From assembly GCF_005938675.2 (NCBI RefSeq), contig NZ_VCCH02000030.1, positions 21,087 to 85,086 of the forward strand: a DNA stretch of 64,000 nucleotides, in the 5' to 3' direction. A model generated the notes under the pieces. The model saw nothing but the letters and a program-made list of their open reading frames with translations, did no database searches and was not told the origin of the DNA. Positions 17,461 to 25,333 of the stretch are shown piece by piece. Positions within the stretch are counted from its first letter, which is position 1; each line of letters starts with the position of its first letter. A program made the position numbers and the translations under genes. The stretch is from Mycobacterium sp. KBS0706 (GTDB lineage: Bacteria > Pseudomonadota > Alphaproteobacteria > DSM-16000 > Inquilinaceae).

Positions 17461-18510
17461 ATGGAATACCGTCTGCTCGGCCGCTCCGGCCTCAAGGTCT
17501 CCGCCATCACCCTCGGCACCATGACCATGGGCGGGAAGGGCAATTTCGCCAAGGTCGGCAATGCCGGCGTCGACGAGGCGCGGCGCCAGATCGACCTGTG
17601 CCTGGACGCCGGCGTGAACCTGATCGACACGGCCGATGTCTATTCGACCGGCGGGTCGGAGGAGATCATCGGCGAGGTGCTGGGCGGCAGGCGCAAGGCC
17701 GGCGTGCTGATCGCCACCAAGGCGCGCTTCCCGATGGGCAATGGCCCGAACGACCGCGGCCTGTCGCGCCACCATTTGATCGAGGCCTGCGAGGCCAGCC
17801 TCAAGCGCCTGCGGACTGACGTGATCGACCTGTACCAGGTCCATCAATGGGACGGGCAGACCCCGCTGGAGGAGACGATCGACGCGCTCGACAGCCTCGT
17901 CCGCCAGGGCAAGGTCCGCTACATCGGCGCCTCGAACTATTCCGGCTGGCACCTGATGAAGGCGCTCGGTGTCAGCGACCGCACGCACCGCCAGCGCTTC
18001 GTCAGCCAGCAGATCCACTACACGCTGGAGGCGCGCGAAGCGGAGTACGAGCTGGTGCCGGTGTCGATCGACCAGGGCCTCGGCATCCTGGTGTGGAGCC
18101 CGCTGGCCGGCGGCCTCCTGTCCGGCAAGCATCGCCGCAACGTGACGCCGGAGGGCACCCGCCAGCTCGCCGGCTGGGACGAGCCGCCGATCCGCGACGA
18201 GGATCGGCTGTGGGCCATCGTCGACGCGCTGGTCGGCATCGCCGAGGCCCGCGGCGTCTCCGGCGCCCAGGTGGCGCTGGCCTGGCTGCTGGGCCGGCCG
18301 GCGGTCACCTCGGTGATCATCGGCGGCCGCACCGAGGCCCAGCTGAAGGACAACCTCGCCGCCGCCGACCTGGTGCTGACAGCGGAAGAGCGGGCGCGGC
18401 TGGACCAGGTCAGCGCGCCGCCGGTGCTGTATCCCTATTGGCACCAGCTGCGCACCGCCAAGGACCGGCTCGGCCCCGCCGACCTGTCGCTGCTCGGGCC
18501 GCATCTCTGA
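17461..18510 (+). CDS. Aldo/keto reductase, oxidoreductase-like
   Basis: The 349-residue protein carries Asp56, Tyr61 (DTADVYSTGGSEEIIG), Lys87 (IATKARF) and His128 (LYQVHQWDG), the full aldo/keto reductase tetrad, and a C-terminal NADPH site (VTSVIIGGRTEAQLKDN). The length and STGGSEEIIG element place it near the YajO/MocA-like group of NADPH aldehyde reductases. It stands alone between the NagB-like gene (divergent) and an MFS gene (convergent). The substrate is not evident. Confidence 0.87.
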   Translation: MEYRLLGRSGLKVSAITLGTMTMGGKGNFAKVGNAGVDEARRQIDLCLDAGVNLIDTADVYSTGGSEEIIGEVLGGRRKAGVLIATKARFPMGNGPNDRGLSRHHLIEACEASLKRLRTDVIDLYQVHQWDGQTPLEETIDALDSLVRQGKVRYIGASNYSGWHLMKALGVSDRTHRQRFVSQQIHYTLEAREAEYELVPVSIDQGLGILVWSPLAGGLLSGKHRRNVTPEGTRQLAGWDEPPIRDEDRLWAIVDALVGIAEARGVSGAQVALAWLLGRPAVTSVIIGGRTEAQLKDNLAAADLVLTAEERARLDQVSAPPVLYPYWHQLRTAKDRLGPADLSLLGPHL

Positions 18511-18519
18511 GAGGCAACG

Positions 18520-18554
18520 CGTAGGGTGGTCTCGCATCGCGAATCCAACCTACG
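18520..18554. repeat. Palindromic intergenic repeat, family C, short copy
   Basis: CGTAGGGTGG at one end pairs with CCAACCTACG at the other across a GC-rich centre. A longer relative is at 50993-51075. It separates the convergent aldo/keto reductase and MFS genes, so it can also act as a two-way terminator. Confidence 0.6.
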
Positions 18555-18571
18555 ATTGACCGAACGGCCGG

Positions 18572-19783
18572 TCAGGCTTCTACGGGCAAAGCCGCACCGG
18601 CCGGCGCCCGGCCGCGCAGCCAGCGCTGGCCCAGCAGAGCGATCGCCAGCGCCGTGGTCCCGGCCGCGACCGAGACTGAGAATCCGGCCGACGCTCCGAA
18701 CTCGTCGATGATCCGGCCGGAGGCGGAGGAGCCGACGGCCATGCCGATGCCGATCCCGGTCATCACCCAGGTGATGCCCTCGGTCAGCTGCGACGGCGGC
18801 ACCAGCCGCTCGATCAGCCCCATGGCGGTGATGATGGTGGGCGACACCGCGGCGCCGGCCAGGAACAGCACCAGCGCCAGCGCCGGGATGCTGTCGACGA
18901 TCAGCAGCGGCAGGGTGGTCAGCGCCGCCAGGCCGATCGCCAGGGCGAACTGGGTGGCCAGCGAGATCCGCGGCTTGATTGCCCCGAACACCAGCCCGAC
19001 GATCAGCGAGCCGAGGGCATAGGCGGCCAGCATCAGGCTGGCGGCGGCGGTGGCGCCATGCGCCTCGGCGAAGGCGACGGCGGTGACCTCGGCGGTGCCG
19101 AAGATGGCGCCGACCGCGACCATGGTCAGCGCGATCACCCGCACCGACCCCAGCCGGACGACGGAGCGGCCGCGGCCGGCCTCCGCCGCATGCACCGGCG
19201 GCTCGGTTGCCTTCAGCCCGCTGAACAGCGCCACGCCGGCGGCCAGCAGCAGGGTCGCGACCAGCGGCCCGGCCTCCGGGAAGACGGCGACGCTCAGCCC
19301 GATCGCGACGATCGGGCCGGTCATGAAGATTACCTCGTCGACCACGGATTCGAAGGCGAAGGCGGTGCGCAGCTGCGGCGTGTCGCGATACAGCTCGGTC
19401 CAGCGCGCCCGCACGAAGGCGCTCAGGCTCGGCATGGCGCCGGCGCCGATGGCGAACAGGAACAGGGTCCAGTCGGGCGCGCCGAACCGGGTGGCCAGCA
19501 TCAGCCCGGCCATCGCCGCAACGGTGACGAGCGTGGCCGGGATCGCCACCCGGCCCTGGCCGCGCCGGTCGACCAGCCGCGAGATCTGCGGCGCGATCAG
19601 CGCGTTGGCCAGGGCGAAGGTGGCGGAGACGGCGCCGGCCAGCGCGTATTCGCCGCGCGCCTGCGACAGCATGGTGACAATGCCCAGCGTCATCATCGCC
19701 AGCGGCAGCCGGGCGATGAAGCCGGCGGCCGAGAAGGCCTTGGCGCCGGGGGCGCGAAAGATCTCGGCATAGGGGTTGGTCAT
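18572..19783 (-). CDS. MFS efflux transporter
   Basis: The 403-residue membrane protein has about 12 spans, with a motif-A-like loop LVDRRGQGRVAIP after span 2. It resembles small drug/metabolite exporters of the SetA/YbhI-like MFS groups. It is divergent from a TetR gene, with three copies of one palindrome in the shared 112-bp promoter region. This is the classic arrangement of a repressor-controlled efflux pump induced by its substrate. The ligand cannot be predicted. Confidence 0.87.
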   Translation of the reverse strand: MTNPYAEIFRAPGAKAFSAAGFIARLPLAMMTLGIVTMLSQARGEYALAGAVSATFALANALIAPQISRLVDRRGQGRVAIPATLVTVAAMAGLMLATRFGAPDWTLFLFAIGAGAMPSLSAFVRARWTELYRDTPQLRTAFAFESVVDEVIFMTGPIVAIGLSVAVFPEAGPLVATLLLAAGVALFSGLKATEPPVHAAEAGRGRSVVRLGSVRVIALTMVAVGAIFGTAEVTAVAFAEAHGATAAASLMLAAYALGSLIVGLVFGAIKPRISLATQFALAIGLAALTTLPLLIVDSIPALALVLFLAGAAVSPTIITAMGLIERLVPPSQLTEGITWVMTGIGIGMAVGSSASGRIIDEFGASAGFSVSVAAGTTALAIALLGQRWLRGRAPAGAALPVEA

Positions 19784-19814
19784 GGCGCTCTCCCGCTGTG
19801 GGCAGCATCACTTG

Positions 19815-19829
19815 CATACGCCTCGTATG
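19815..19829. promoter_or_regulatory. TetR operator 1
   Basis: CATACG-CCT-CGTATG is a perfect 15-bp palindrome, closest to the MFS start. It is the first of three matching sites in the MFS/TetR intergenic region. Confidence 0.75.
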
Positions 19830-19844
19830 TGAAGCAGATAATTG

Positions 19845-19859
19845 CGTACGAGGCGTATG
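19845..19859. promoter_or_regulatory. TetR operator 2
   Basis: CGTACG-AGG-CGTATG matches operator 1 with one arm mismatch. It starts 30 bp after operator 1, close to three helical turns. Confidence 0.7.
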
Positions 19860-19867
19860 TCAATTAC

Positions 19868-19882
19868 CATACGCTGCGTATG
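19868..19882. promoter_or_regulatory. TetR operator 3
   Basis: CATACG-CTG-CGTATG is a perfect palindrome 13 bp before the TetR ATG and directly before its GGGAGG ribosome site, so binding here would repress the regulator's own gene. Confidence 0.75.
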
Positions 19883-19895
19883 TGAAGGGAGGATC

Positions 19896-20486
19896 ATGGC
19901 CACCCGCAGCGAAATGATCGCCGAGACTCGCGCCAAGCTGCTGCGTGCGGCCCGCCATGCCTTCGGCACCAAGGGGTATGCCGAGGCATCGATGGACGAC
20001 TTCACCGCCGAGGCCGGGCTCACCCGCGGCGCCCTCTACCATCATTTCGGCGACAAGAAGGGCCTGCTGCGGGCGGTGATCGCCCAGATCGACGCCGAGA
20101 TGAACGTCCGGCTGCGCGAGGTCTCGGGCCGCGCCGGTTCGCCCTGGCAGGCCTTCGCCGACGAATGCATCGCTTTTCTCGAGATGGCGCTGGAGCCGGA
20201 GATCCGGCGCATCGTCCTGCGCGATGGCCCCTCGGTGCTCGGCGATCCGTCGACCTGGGACGGCCAGTCCGAATGCATCGCCTCGATGAGCGGCAGCCTG
20301 CGCCGCCTGGCCGAGGACGGGGTGATCGTGCCGGTCGACCCGGAGACCACGGCGCGGCTGCTCAACGGCGCGATGCTGCATGCCGCCCAGTGGATCGCCA
20401 ACGCCCCCGATCCGGAGGCCGCGGCCCGGCATGCGGTCAAGGCCTTCGGTGCGCTGCTGTCCGGCCTGCTGACGGACCGGGGCTAG
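19896..20486 (+). CDS. TetR family repressor
   Basis: The 196-residue protein has a TetR N-terminal helix-turn-helix at about 8-55 (AARHAFGTKGYAEASMDDF, TRGALYHHFGDKKGLL) and a helical ligand domain of the TetR_C_33-like group. A GGGAGG six bases before the ATG at 19896 sets the start; an upstream in-frame ATG would run through operator 3. Three palindromes between it and the MFS gene are its likely sites, so it should repress both genes. Confidence 0.9.
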   Translation: MATRSEMIAETRAKLLRAARHAFGTKGYAEASMDDFTAEAGLTRGALYHHFGDKKGLLRAVIAQIDAEMNVRLREVSGRAGSPWQAFADECIAFLEMALEPEIRRIVLRDGPSVLGDPSTWDGQSECIASMSGSLRRLAEDGVIVPVDPETTARLLNGAMLHAAQWIANAPDPEAAARHAVKAFGALLSGLLTDRG

Positions 20487-20554
20487 CGCCTCGCGGGTGA
20501 CGAAGCGTCCGATCCGCCGTTGTTCCTCGCAGCAGTCAGGAGAAGGAGGGCCGG

Positions 20555-20986
20555 ATGAGCGACTATCCCGTGTTGCGGCCGGAGCCGCGGGCCGATGCCG
20601 GAGGCATGCGCCTGCGCCAGGGCGGCTGCAACTGCGGCGCGGTGCGCTTCACCCTGCGCGGCGAGCCGCTGGTGGTCGGCATCTGCCACTGCACCGAATG
20701 CCGCAAAGCCACCGGCGCGGTCGCCATGGCCTATGCCGACTGGCCGCGCGACGCCTTCACCACGACCGGCGAGGTGCGCACCTATCGCGGCCGCAGCTTC
20801 TGTCCGGTCTGCGGCTCGCGCCTGTTCCACCCGGCCGAGGGCGAGGACATGGTCGAGATTCTGCTCGGCGCGCTGGACGAGGCCCCGGGCGACCTGCGCC
20901 CGACCCGCGAAGGCTGGATCATCCGCCGCGAGCCCTGGCTGGCGCCGGTCGCCGGCGCCGGCCAGTTCGACCGGGACCCGGCGTAA
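20555..20986 (+). CDS. GFA / CENP-V family zinc protein
   Basis: The 143-residue protein has the GFA cysteine pattern: Cys25 and Cys27 (GGCNCGAVRF), Cys44, Cys46 and Cys49 (CHCTECRK), Cys83 and Cys86 (CPVCGSRLFHP). These bind one or two zinc ions in the beta-tent fold. The founding member adds glutathione to formaldehyde, but most relatives are uncharacterised. It follows the TetR gene by 68 bp on the same strand and meets the DUF1428 gene tail to tail with a 3-bp gap. Confidence 0.85.
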   Translation: MSDYPVLRPEPRADAGGMRLRQGGCNCGAVRFTLRGEPLVVGICHCTECRKATGAVAMAYADWPRDAFTTTGEVRTYRGRSFCPVCGSRLFHPAEGEDMVEILLGALDEAPGDLRPTREGWIIRREPWLAPVAGAGQFDRDPA

Positions 20987-20989
20987 CCG

Positions 20990-21343
20990 CTACAGCTCCA
21001 CGAACACCTCGAACCCGCCATAGATCATGCGCTTGCCGTCGAACGGCATGCCCGCGGGGGGCATCGTCAGGCGCGGGTCGGCCATCACCTTCTTCACGAT
21101 CTCGTCGCGGGCGGCGCGCGACTCGTAGACGATCCAGGAGAAGATCACGACCTCGTCCTCCTTCGCCTGCACCGCGCGTGGGAAGGAGGTCAGCTCGCCA
21201 TAGGGTACGTCGTCGCCGGTGCATTCGACATAGGCCAGCGCGCCGTGGTCCTTCCACACCGCGCCGGCATTCCGCGCCATCTCCTTGTACTCCTCCAGCC
21301 TGGCCTTCGGCACCGCCAGCACGAAACCGTCTGCATAGGACAT
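20990..21343 (-). CDS. DUF1428 family protein
   Basis: The 117-residue protein starts MSYADGFVLAVPKARLEEYK and continues with GALAYVECTGDD, FSWIVYESRAARDEI and MPFDGKRMIYGGFEVFVEL, all standard for DUF1428, a dimeric ferredoxin-like alpha/beta-barrel fold. The biochemical role is not known. GGAGGAG before the ATG at 21343 fixes the start. It lies downstream of a LysR gene on the same strand, 86 bp away. Confidence 0.85.
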   Translation of the reverse strand: MSYADGFVLAVPKARLEEYKEMARNAGAVWKDHGALAYVECTGDDVPYGELTSFPRAVQAKEDEVVIFSWIVYESRAARDEIVKKVMADPRLTMPPAGMPFDGKRMIYGGFEVFVEL

Positions 21344-21429
21344 CCCGGGCTCCTCCGTTAGTTGGGACCGAACATAGGACGATCGAGGAGGCGGGGAACC
21401 GACAAGGCCGGGCGGATTTTTCCGATCGC

Positions 21430-22377
21430 TCACCGCCGCGCCCCGATATATGCCGTCGTCCCCGGACGCAGCGTGTCGTGCACGAACTGGATGAAGGCGT
21501 GCAGCTTGGGCAGGGCCTGGGCCCGGCTGGGGTAGTACAGGAACAGGCCCGGGGTGCCGGCGCAGAATTCCTCCAGCACCGGCTCCAGCACTCCGGCGGC
21601 GACCTGCTCCTGCACCGCCGGCGCCGCAGTGTAGGCCAGGCCGACGCCCATCTCGGCCGCCATCACGTTCATCTCGCCGGTGTTGACGATCACCGGCCCG
21701 GCCACCGCCATGTCGAAGGCGCGGCTGCCGTCGACGAACTCCCAGCGATAGATCGGCCCCTGCGGCGTCCGCCTGGTGCCGATGCAGGCGTGGCGGTGCA
21801 GATCCTCCGGCCGCTGCGGCCGGCCGTGCCGGGCGAAATAGGCGGGCGATCCGACCACGCTGAACCGGAAGGGCGGGGTCAGCCGCACCGCCACCATGTC
21901 GGCCTCCACCAACTCGCCGAGGCGGATGCCGGCGTCGAAGCCCTCGGCGATGATGTTGGTCAGCCCATCCTCGGCGAAGATCTCGACCTGCAGCGCCGGA
22001 TGGGCGGCGCGGAAGTCGATCAGGATCGGCTCGACCAGAAACGGCACTAGCGACCGCGGCATGTTCAGCCGCAGCAGGCCGGTCACCTCCTCGCCAAGGC
22101 TTCGGGCCGCGTCGAAGGCGGCCAACACCTCCGCAACCCCCGGCCGGGCGCGGTCGACGAAGCGTTGCCCGGCCTCGGTCAGCCCGACCTTGCGGGTGGT
22201 GCGGGTCAGGAGCGCCACGCCCAGCCGCGCCTCCAGCCCGCGGATGGTCTGGCTGATCGCCGAGGGCGACACCCCCAGCTCCTCCGCCGCGGCGCGGAAG
22301 CTGCGACGCTCGGCGACGCGCAGCACGGCGATCACGCCATCCAGCTGGTCGCGCTCGATTGTGAAGGGTTTCTTCAT
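21430..22377 (-). CDS. LysR family transcriptional regulator
   Basis: The 315-residue protein has an N-terminal LysR helix-turn-helix (residues 10-70: LDGVIAVLRVAERRSFRAAA, GVSPSAISQTIRGLEARLG) and an effector domain with a hydrophobic pocket entrance around IIAEGFDAGIRLGE. It is of the large single-gene YafC/DmlR-like group. The GTG at 22383 two codons upstream is an alternative start; neither has a clear ribosome site. It is divergent from the DedA-methyltransferase gene (226-bp gap), which is a possible target. Confidence 0.88.
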   Translation of the reverse strand: MKKPFTIERDQLDGVIAVLRVAERRSFRAAAEELGVSPSAISQTIRGLEARLGVALLTRTTRKVGLTEAGQRFVDRARPGVAEVLAAFDAARSLGEEVTGLLRLNMPRSLVPFLVEPILIDFRAAHPALQVEIFAEDGLTNIIAEGFDAGIRLGELVEADMVAVRLTPPFRFSVVGSPAYFARHGRPQRPEDLHRHACIGTRRTPQGPIYRWEFVDGSRAFDMAVAGPVIVNTGEMNVMAAEMGVGLAYTAAPAVQEQVAAGVLEPVLEEFCAGTPGLFLYYPSRAQALPKLHAFIQFVHDTLRPGTTAYIGARR

Positions 22378-22603
22378 GGCCACTGCAGATTATTCCAGAT
22401 GGCGAGACAAAGCGAAGCGCCATAGCCTTCCGTCGTCGCCGCGGCCGAGACTTGGGGCAATGGGGTGGCCGCGACGCAACGCCGCTGCCGCAACCTGCCG
22501 CCGACCCTCATATAAGCGGAGCGCGCCGCTAACGCGTTCCTCTGACCTTCTCGTTGCCGGTATGATAACAGGAGAGTCGGTCTTGGACCCGCTGGGAGAC
22601 CTC

Positions 22604-23869
22604 ATGCCCTGGATCGCCGTCTGCAGCGTCGCCGGTCTGTTCGGCATCATGCTGGTCGAGCGCCTGCTGCCGATCCTGCCGTCCTACGGCCTGCTGGTCG
22701 CTGTCGGGGTGGCGGTGGGTGAGGGCTATTGGTCGCTGCCGCTGGCCCTGGTGATGACGGTGATCGGTGGCACCGCCGGCTGCGCCCTGTTCTACGGGCT
22801 GGGCTGGGGCCTGGGCGAGGCACGGGCCGGGGCGTTGCTGCGCCGCACGGCCGGCTTCTTCGGCATGGCGCCGGCGCGGGTCGACCGCTGCATCGCCTGG
22901 GTCCGCGACCGCGGGGCGGTCTTCGCCCTGGTGGCGCAGCTGGTCCCGACCGTGCGGCTGGTGGTGCCCGGCATCGCCGGGCTGCTGCGGGCCCGCCCCA
23001 TGATGTTCTTCACTGCGACCGCCCTCGGGATCGGGCTGTGGAACGGGCTGTTCATCGGCACCGGCTATGCCGCCGCGTCGCTGATCGAACCGAATCCGAA
23101 CGCGTCTTCGATCGCGCTGATGGTGCTGGTCGCGCTGCTGTCTCTCGAGCTGATGGGCACGATGATGTGGCGTAGCTTCTCCCGCCGGCGGCAGGCCGTC
23201 GCCGTCTCCTCCGCCGGCGCGCCGCCGGTCCTGATGTCGGGCGCCGCGATGGCGCCGCGGCCCGGGACCGGCCCGACGCGACGCCAGGACGCGGCCGACG
23301 ACTTCGCCTTTTTTCGCGCCTGGCTGAAGGCGCCGCTGCGGGTTGCCGCGGTGGTGCCCTCAGGGCGGGCCCTGGCCGCCGCGATCACCGCCGAGATCGG
23401 ACCGGAGACCGGGCCGGTGATCGAGCTCGGGCCCGGCACCGGCGCCTTCACCCGAGCGCTGCTCGGCCGCGGCGTGCCGGAATCGCGGCTGGCGCTGGTC
23501 GAGGCCGGGCCGGATTTCGCGGCGCTGCTGCAGCGGCGCTTCCCGGCGGCTCAGGTGCTGTGCATGGACGCCGCCCGGCTCGGCACCGCCGACCCGTTCG
23601 ACGGCGAGAAGGCCGGCGCCGTGGTCAGCGGCCTGCCGGTGCTGTCGATGCCGCCCAAGACGGTGATCGGCATCCTCGACGGCGCCTTCCGCCATCTGCG
23701 GCCGGACGGCGCCTTCTACCAGTTCACCTATGGGCCGCGCTGCCCGATCCCGCGCGCTATCCTGGACCGGCTCGGGCTCAAGGCGGTGAAGACCGGCCGG
23801 GCGGTGGCGAATGTCCCGCCGGCCTCGGTCTACCGCATCACCCGCCGCTGGCAGCGTCCGCCGGCGTAG
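22604..23869 (+). CDS. DedA (VTT) membrane domain fused to PmtA-like phospholipid N-methyltransferase
   Basis: Residues 1-200 form a DedA/VTT membrane protein: LVERLLPILPSYG re-entrant segment, AQLVPTVRLVVPGIAGLLRA (about 111-130), then a C-terminal span. A 35-residue Pro/Ala linker follows. Residues 235-421 form a SAM-dependent methyltransferase with motif I VIELGPGTGAF (272-282), LVEAGPDF, and SGLPVLSMPP, all like PmtA enzymes that methylate phosphatidylethanolamine. DedA proteins flip lipids such as undecaprenyl phosphate or PE. GGGAG upstream favours the ATG at 22604; one 42 bp earlier has none. Its 3' end overlaps the convergent TetR gene by 32 bp. Confidence 0.85.
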   Translation: MPWIAVCSVAGLFGIMLVERLLPILPSYGLLVAVGVAVGEGYWSLPLALVMTVIGGTAGCALFYGLGWGLGEARAGALLRRTAGFFGMAPARVDRCIAWVRDRGAVFALVAQLVPTVRLVVPGIAGLLRARPMMFFTATALGIGLWNGLFIGTGYAAASLIEPNPNASSIALMVLVALLSLELMGTMMWRSFSRRRQAVAVSSAGAPPVLMSGAAMAPRPGTGPTRRQDAADDFAFFRAWLKAPLRVAAVVPSGRALAAAITAEIGPETGPVIELGPGTGAFTRALLGRGVPESRLALVEAGPDFAALLQRRFPAAQVLCMDAARLGTADPFDGEKAGAVVSGLPVLSMPPKTVIGILDGAFRHLRPDGAFYQFTYGPRCPIPRAILDRLGLKAVKTGRAVANVPPASVYRITRRWQRPPA

Positions 23870-24473
23870 CCGTCGCCACCATCGCATCCCACGCCGCCAT
23901 GGCGTGGTCGATGATGGCGTGCATGTCGCGGCGGCCGGTGCCGTCGCGGGCCTTGATCGACAGGCCGGCCAGCACGGTCGAATAGAAGCCGGCCACCGGG
24001 CCCAGATCCACGCCCCGCGGCAGTTCGCCGGCCGCGGCGCCCTGTTCCAGCCGGCGCAGGATCAGGCCGCAGGCTTCCTTGTGCAGGTCCAAGAGATGGG
24101 CGCGCACGCCTTCGTGCCCGGGCGCCGTGTTGATGGCGCCGAGGATGACGAAGCAGCCATGCGGCAAGGCCGGGTCGGTGAAGGCGTCGGCATTGTCGCG
24201 CAGCATCGCCTCGATCGCCCCGCGCGCCGTGCGCTGGCAGTCCAGCGCCCGGCGGGTGGCCGAGCCGTTGGTGTCGCGGTAGAGATCGACCGCCTCGCGG
24301 AACAGTGCCTCCTTGCTGCCGAAGGCGGCGTAGAGGCTGGGCGCCGCGATGCCCATCGCCGCGGTCAGGTCGGCTATCGACACGCCCTCATAGCCGTGCC
24401 GCCAGAACAGCTCCATCGCCCGAAGCAAGGCGACATCCCGATCGAAACCGCGGGGTCGGCCGCGCTCCGCCAT
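23838..24473 (-). CDS. TetR/AcrR family regulator
   Basis: The 211-residue protein opens MAERGRPRGFDRDVALLRAM and has a TetR helix-turn-helix through about residue 60 (IADLTAAMGIAAPSLYAAFG). The C-terminal ligand domain is TetR_C_16/36-like with PHGCFVILGAINTAPGHE. It is divergent from an SDR-MFS pair; two copies of TTTA-n-CGATC-nn-TAAA occupy the gap and are its probable operators. Its last 11 codons overlap the end of the DedA fusion gene on the other strand. Confidence 0.9.
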   Translation of the reverse strand: MAERGRPRGFDRDVALLRAMELFWRHGYEGVSIADLTAAMGIAAPSLYAAFGSKEALFREAVDLYRDTNGSATRRALDCQRTARGAIEAMLRDNADAFTDPALPHGCFVILGAINTAPGHEGVRAHLLDLHKEACGLILRRLEQGAAAGELPRGVDLGPVAGFYSTVLAGLSIKARDGTGRRDMHAIIDHAMAAWDAMVATATPADAASGG

Positions 24474-24487
24474 CTCCGTTTCCTTTC

Positions 24488-24503
24488 TTTAGCGATCCAT
24501 AAA
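24488..24503. promoter_or_regulatory. TetR operator copy A
   Basis: TTTAGCGATCCATAAA, a partial dyad with TTTA/TAAA ends and a GATC core, is 15 bp before the TetR start. The matching copy starts 57 bp away. Confidence 0.55.
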
Positions 24504-24544
24504 TAATTCCCTTGACCGTCGGATGCAACTGCGCCAGCTATTTG

Positions 24545-24560
24545 TTTATCGATCATTAAA
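24545..24560. promoter_or_regulatory. TetR operator copy B
   Basis: TTTATCGATCATTAAA shares 13 of 16 bases with copy A and lies 4 bp before the SDR start, where binding would block SDR expression. Confidence 0.55.
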
Positions 24561-24563
24561 GAT

Positions 24564-25316
24564 ATGGACCATCCCATGGCCGACTTGTCCGGAACGGTGG
24601 CGCTGGTCACCGGCGCCAGCCGCGGCATCGGCGCCGCCATTGCCCGCCGCCTGGCGCGCCAGGGCGCCGACGTGGCTCTCACCTACAGTTCCTCGCCCGA
24701 CAAGGTGGCGGAGGTGGCGCGCGACATCGAGTCGGCGGGCCGGCGTGCCCTGCTGATCCAGGCCGACAGCGCCGATCCGGTCGCGGCCGCCGCGGCGGTG
24801 GACCGGGCGGCGGCGGAACTCGGCCGGCTCGACATCCTGGTCGCCAATGCCGGCATCGCCCTCCACGGGCCGTTCGCCGAGATCCCGGTCGAGGCGTTCG
24901 ACCGCACCATGGCGATCAATGTCCGCGGCGTCTTCGTCGCCGCCCAGGCCGCCGCCCGCCACCTGCCGGAGGGCGGGCGGATCATCGTCATCGGCAGCAA
25001 CCTGGCCGAACGCGTGCCGGGCGCCGGGATCACGCTCTATACCCTGTCGAAGACGGCGCTGACCGGCCTGGTCAAGGGCGCGGCGCGGGACCTCGGGCCC
25101 CAGGGCATCACCGTCAACCTGGTGCAGCCGGGCCCGACCGACACCGACATGAACCCGGCCGACGGGCCGCGCGCCGACGTCCTGCGGTCGCTGATGGCGA
25201 TCCCGCGCTACGGCAGCGGCGACGACATCGCCGGGCTGGTCGCCTGGGTGGCCTCGGCCGAGAGCCGCTTCGTCACCGGCGCCGCCCTGACCATCGATGG
25301 CGGCATGTCGATCTGA
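24564..25316 (+). CDS. Short-chain dehydrogenase/reductase
   Basis: The 250-residue protein has TGASRGIG at 16-23, Ser145, Tyr159 and Lys163 (YTLSK), and a VDGG-like close (TIDGGMSI). It is a classical FabG-type NAD(P)-dependent reductase. It forms an operon with the MFS exporter 18 bp downstream and is divergent from the TetR regulator, so the module probably detoxifies and exports one compound. A downstream ATG at 24576 is an alternative start. Confidence 0.87.
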   Translation: MDHPMADLSGTVALVTGASRGIGAAIARRLARQGADVALTYSSSPDKVAEVARDIESAGRRALLIQADSADPVAAAAAVDRAAAELGRLDILVANAGIALHGPFAEIPVEAFDRTMAINVRGVFVAAQAAARHLPEGGRIIVIGSNLAERVPGAGITLYTLSKTALTGLVKGAARDLGPQGITVNLVQPGPTDTDMNPADGPRADVLRSLMAIPRYGSGDDIAGLVAWVASAESRFVTGAALTIDGGMSI

Positions 25317-25333
25317 CGCGAGGGAGAGCCGAT

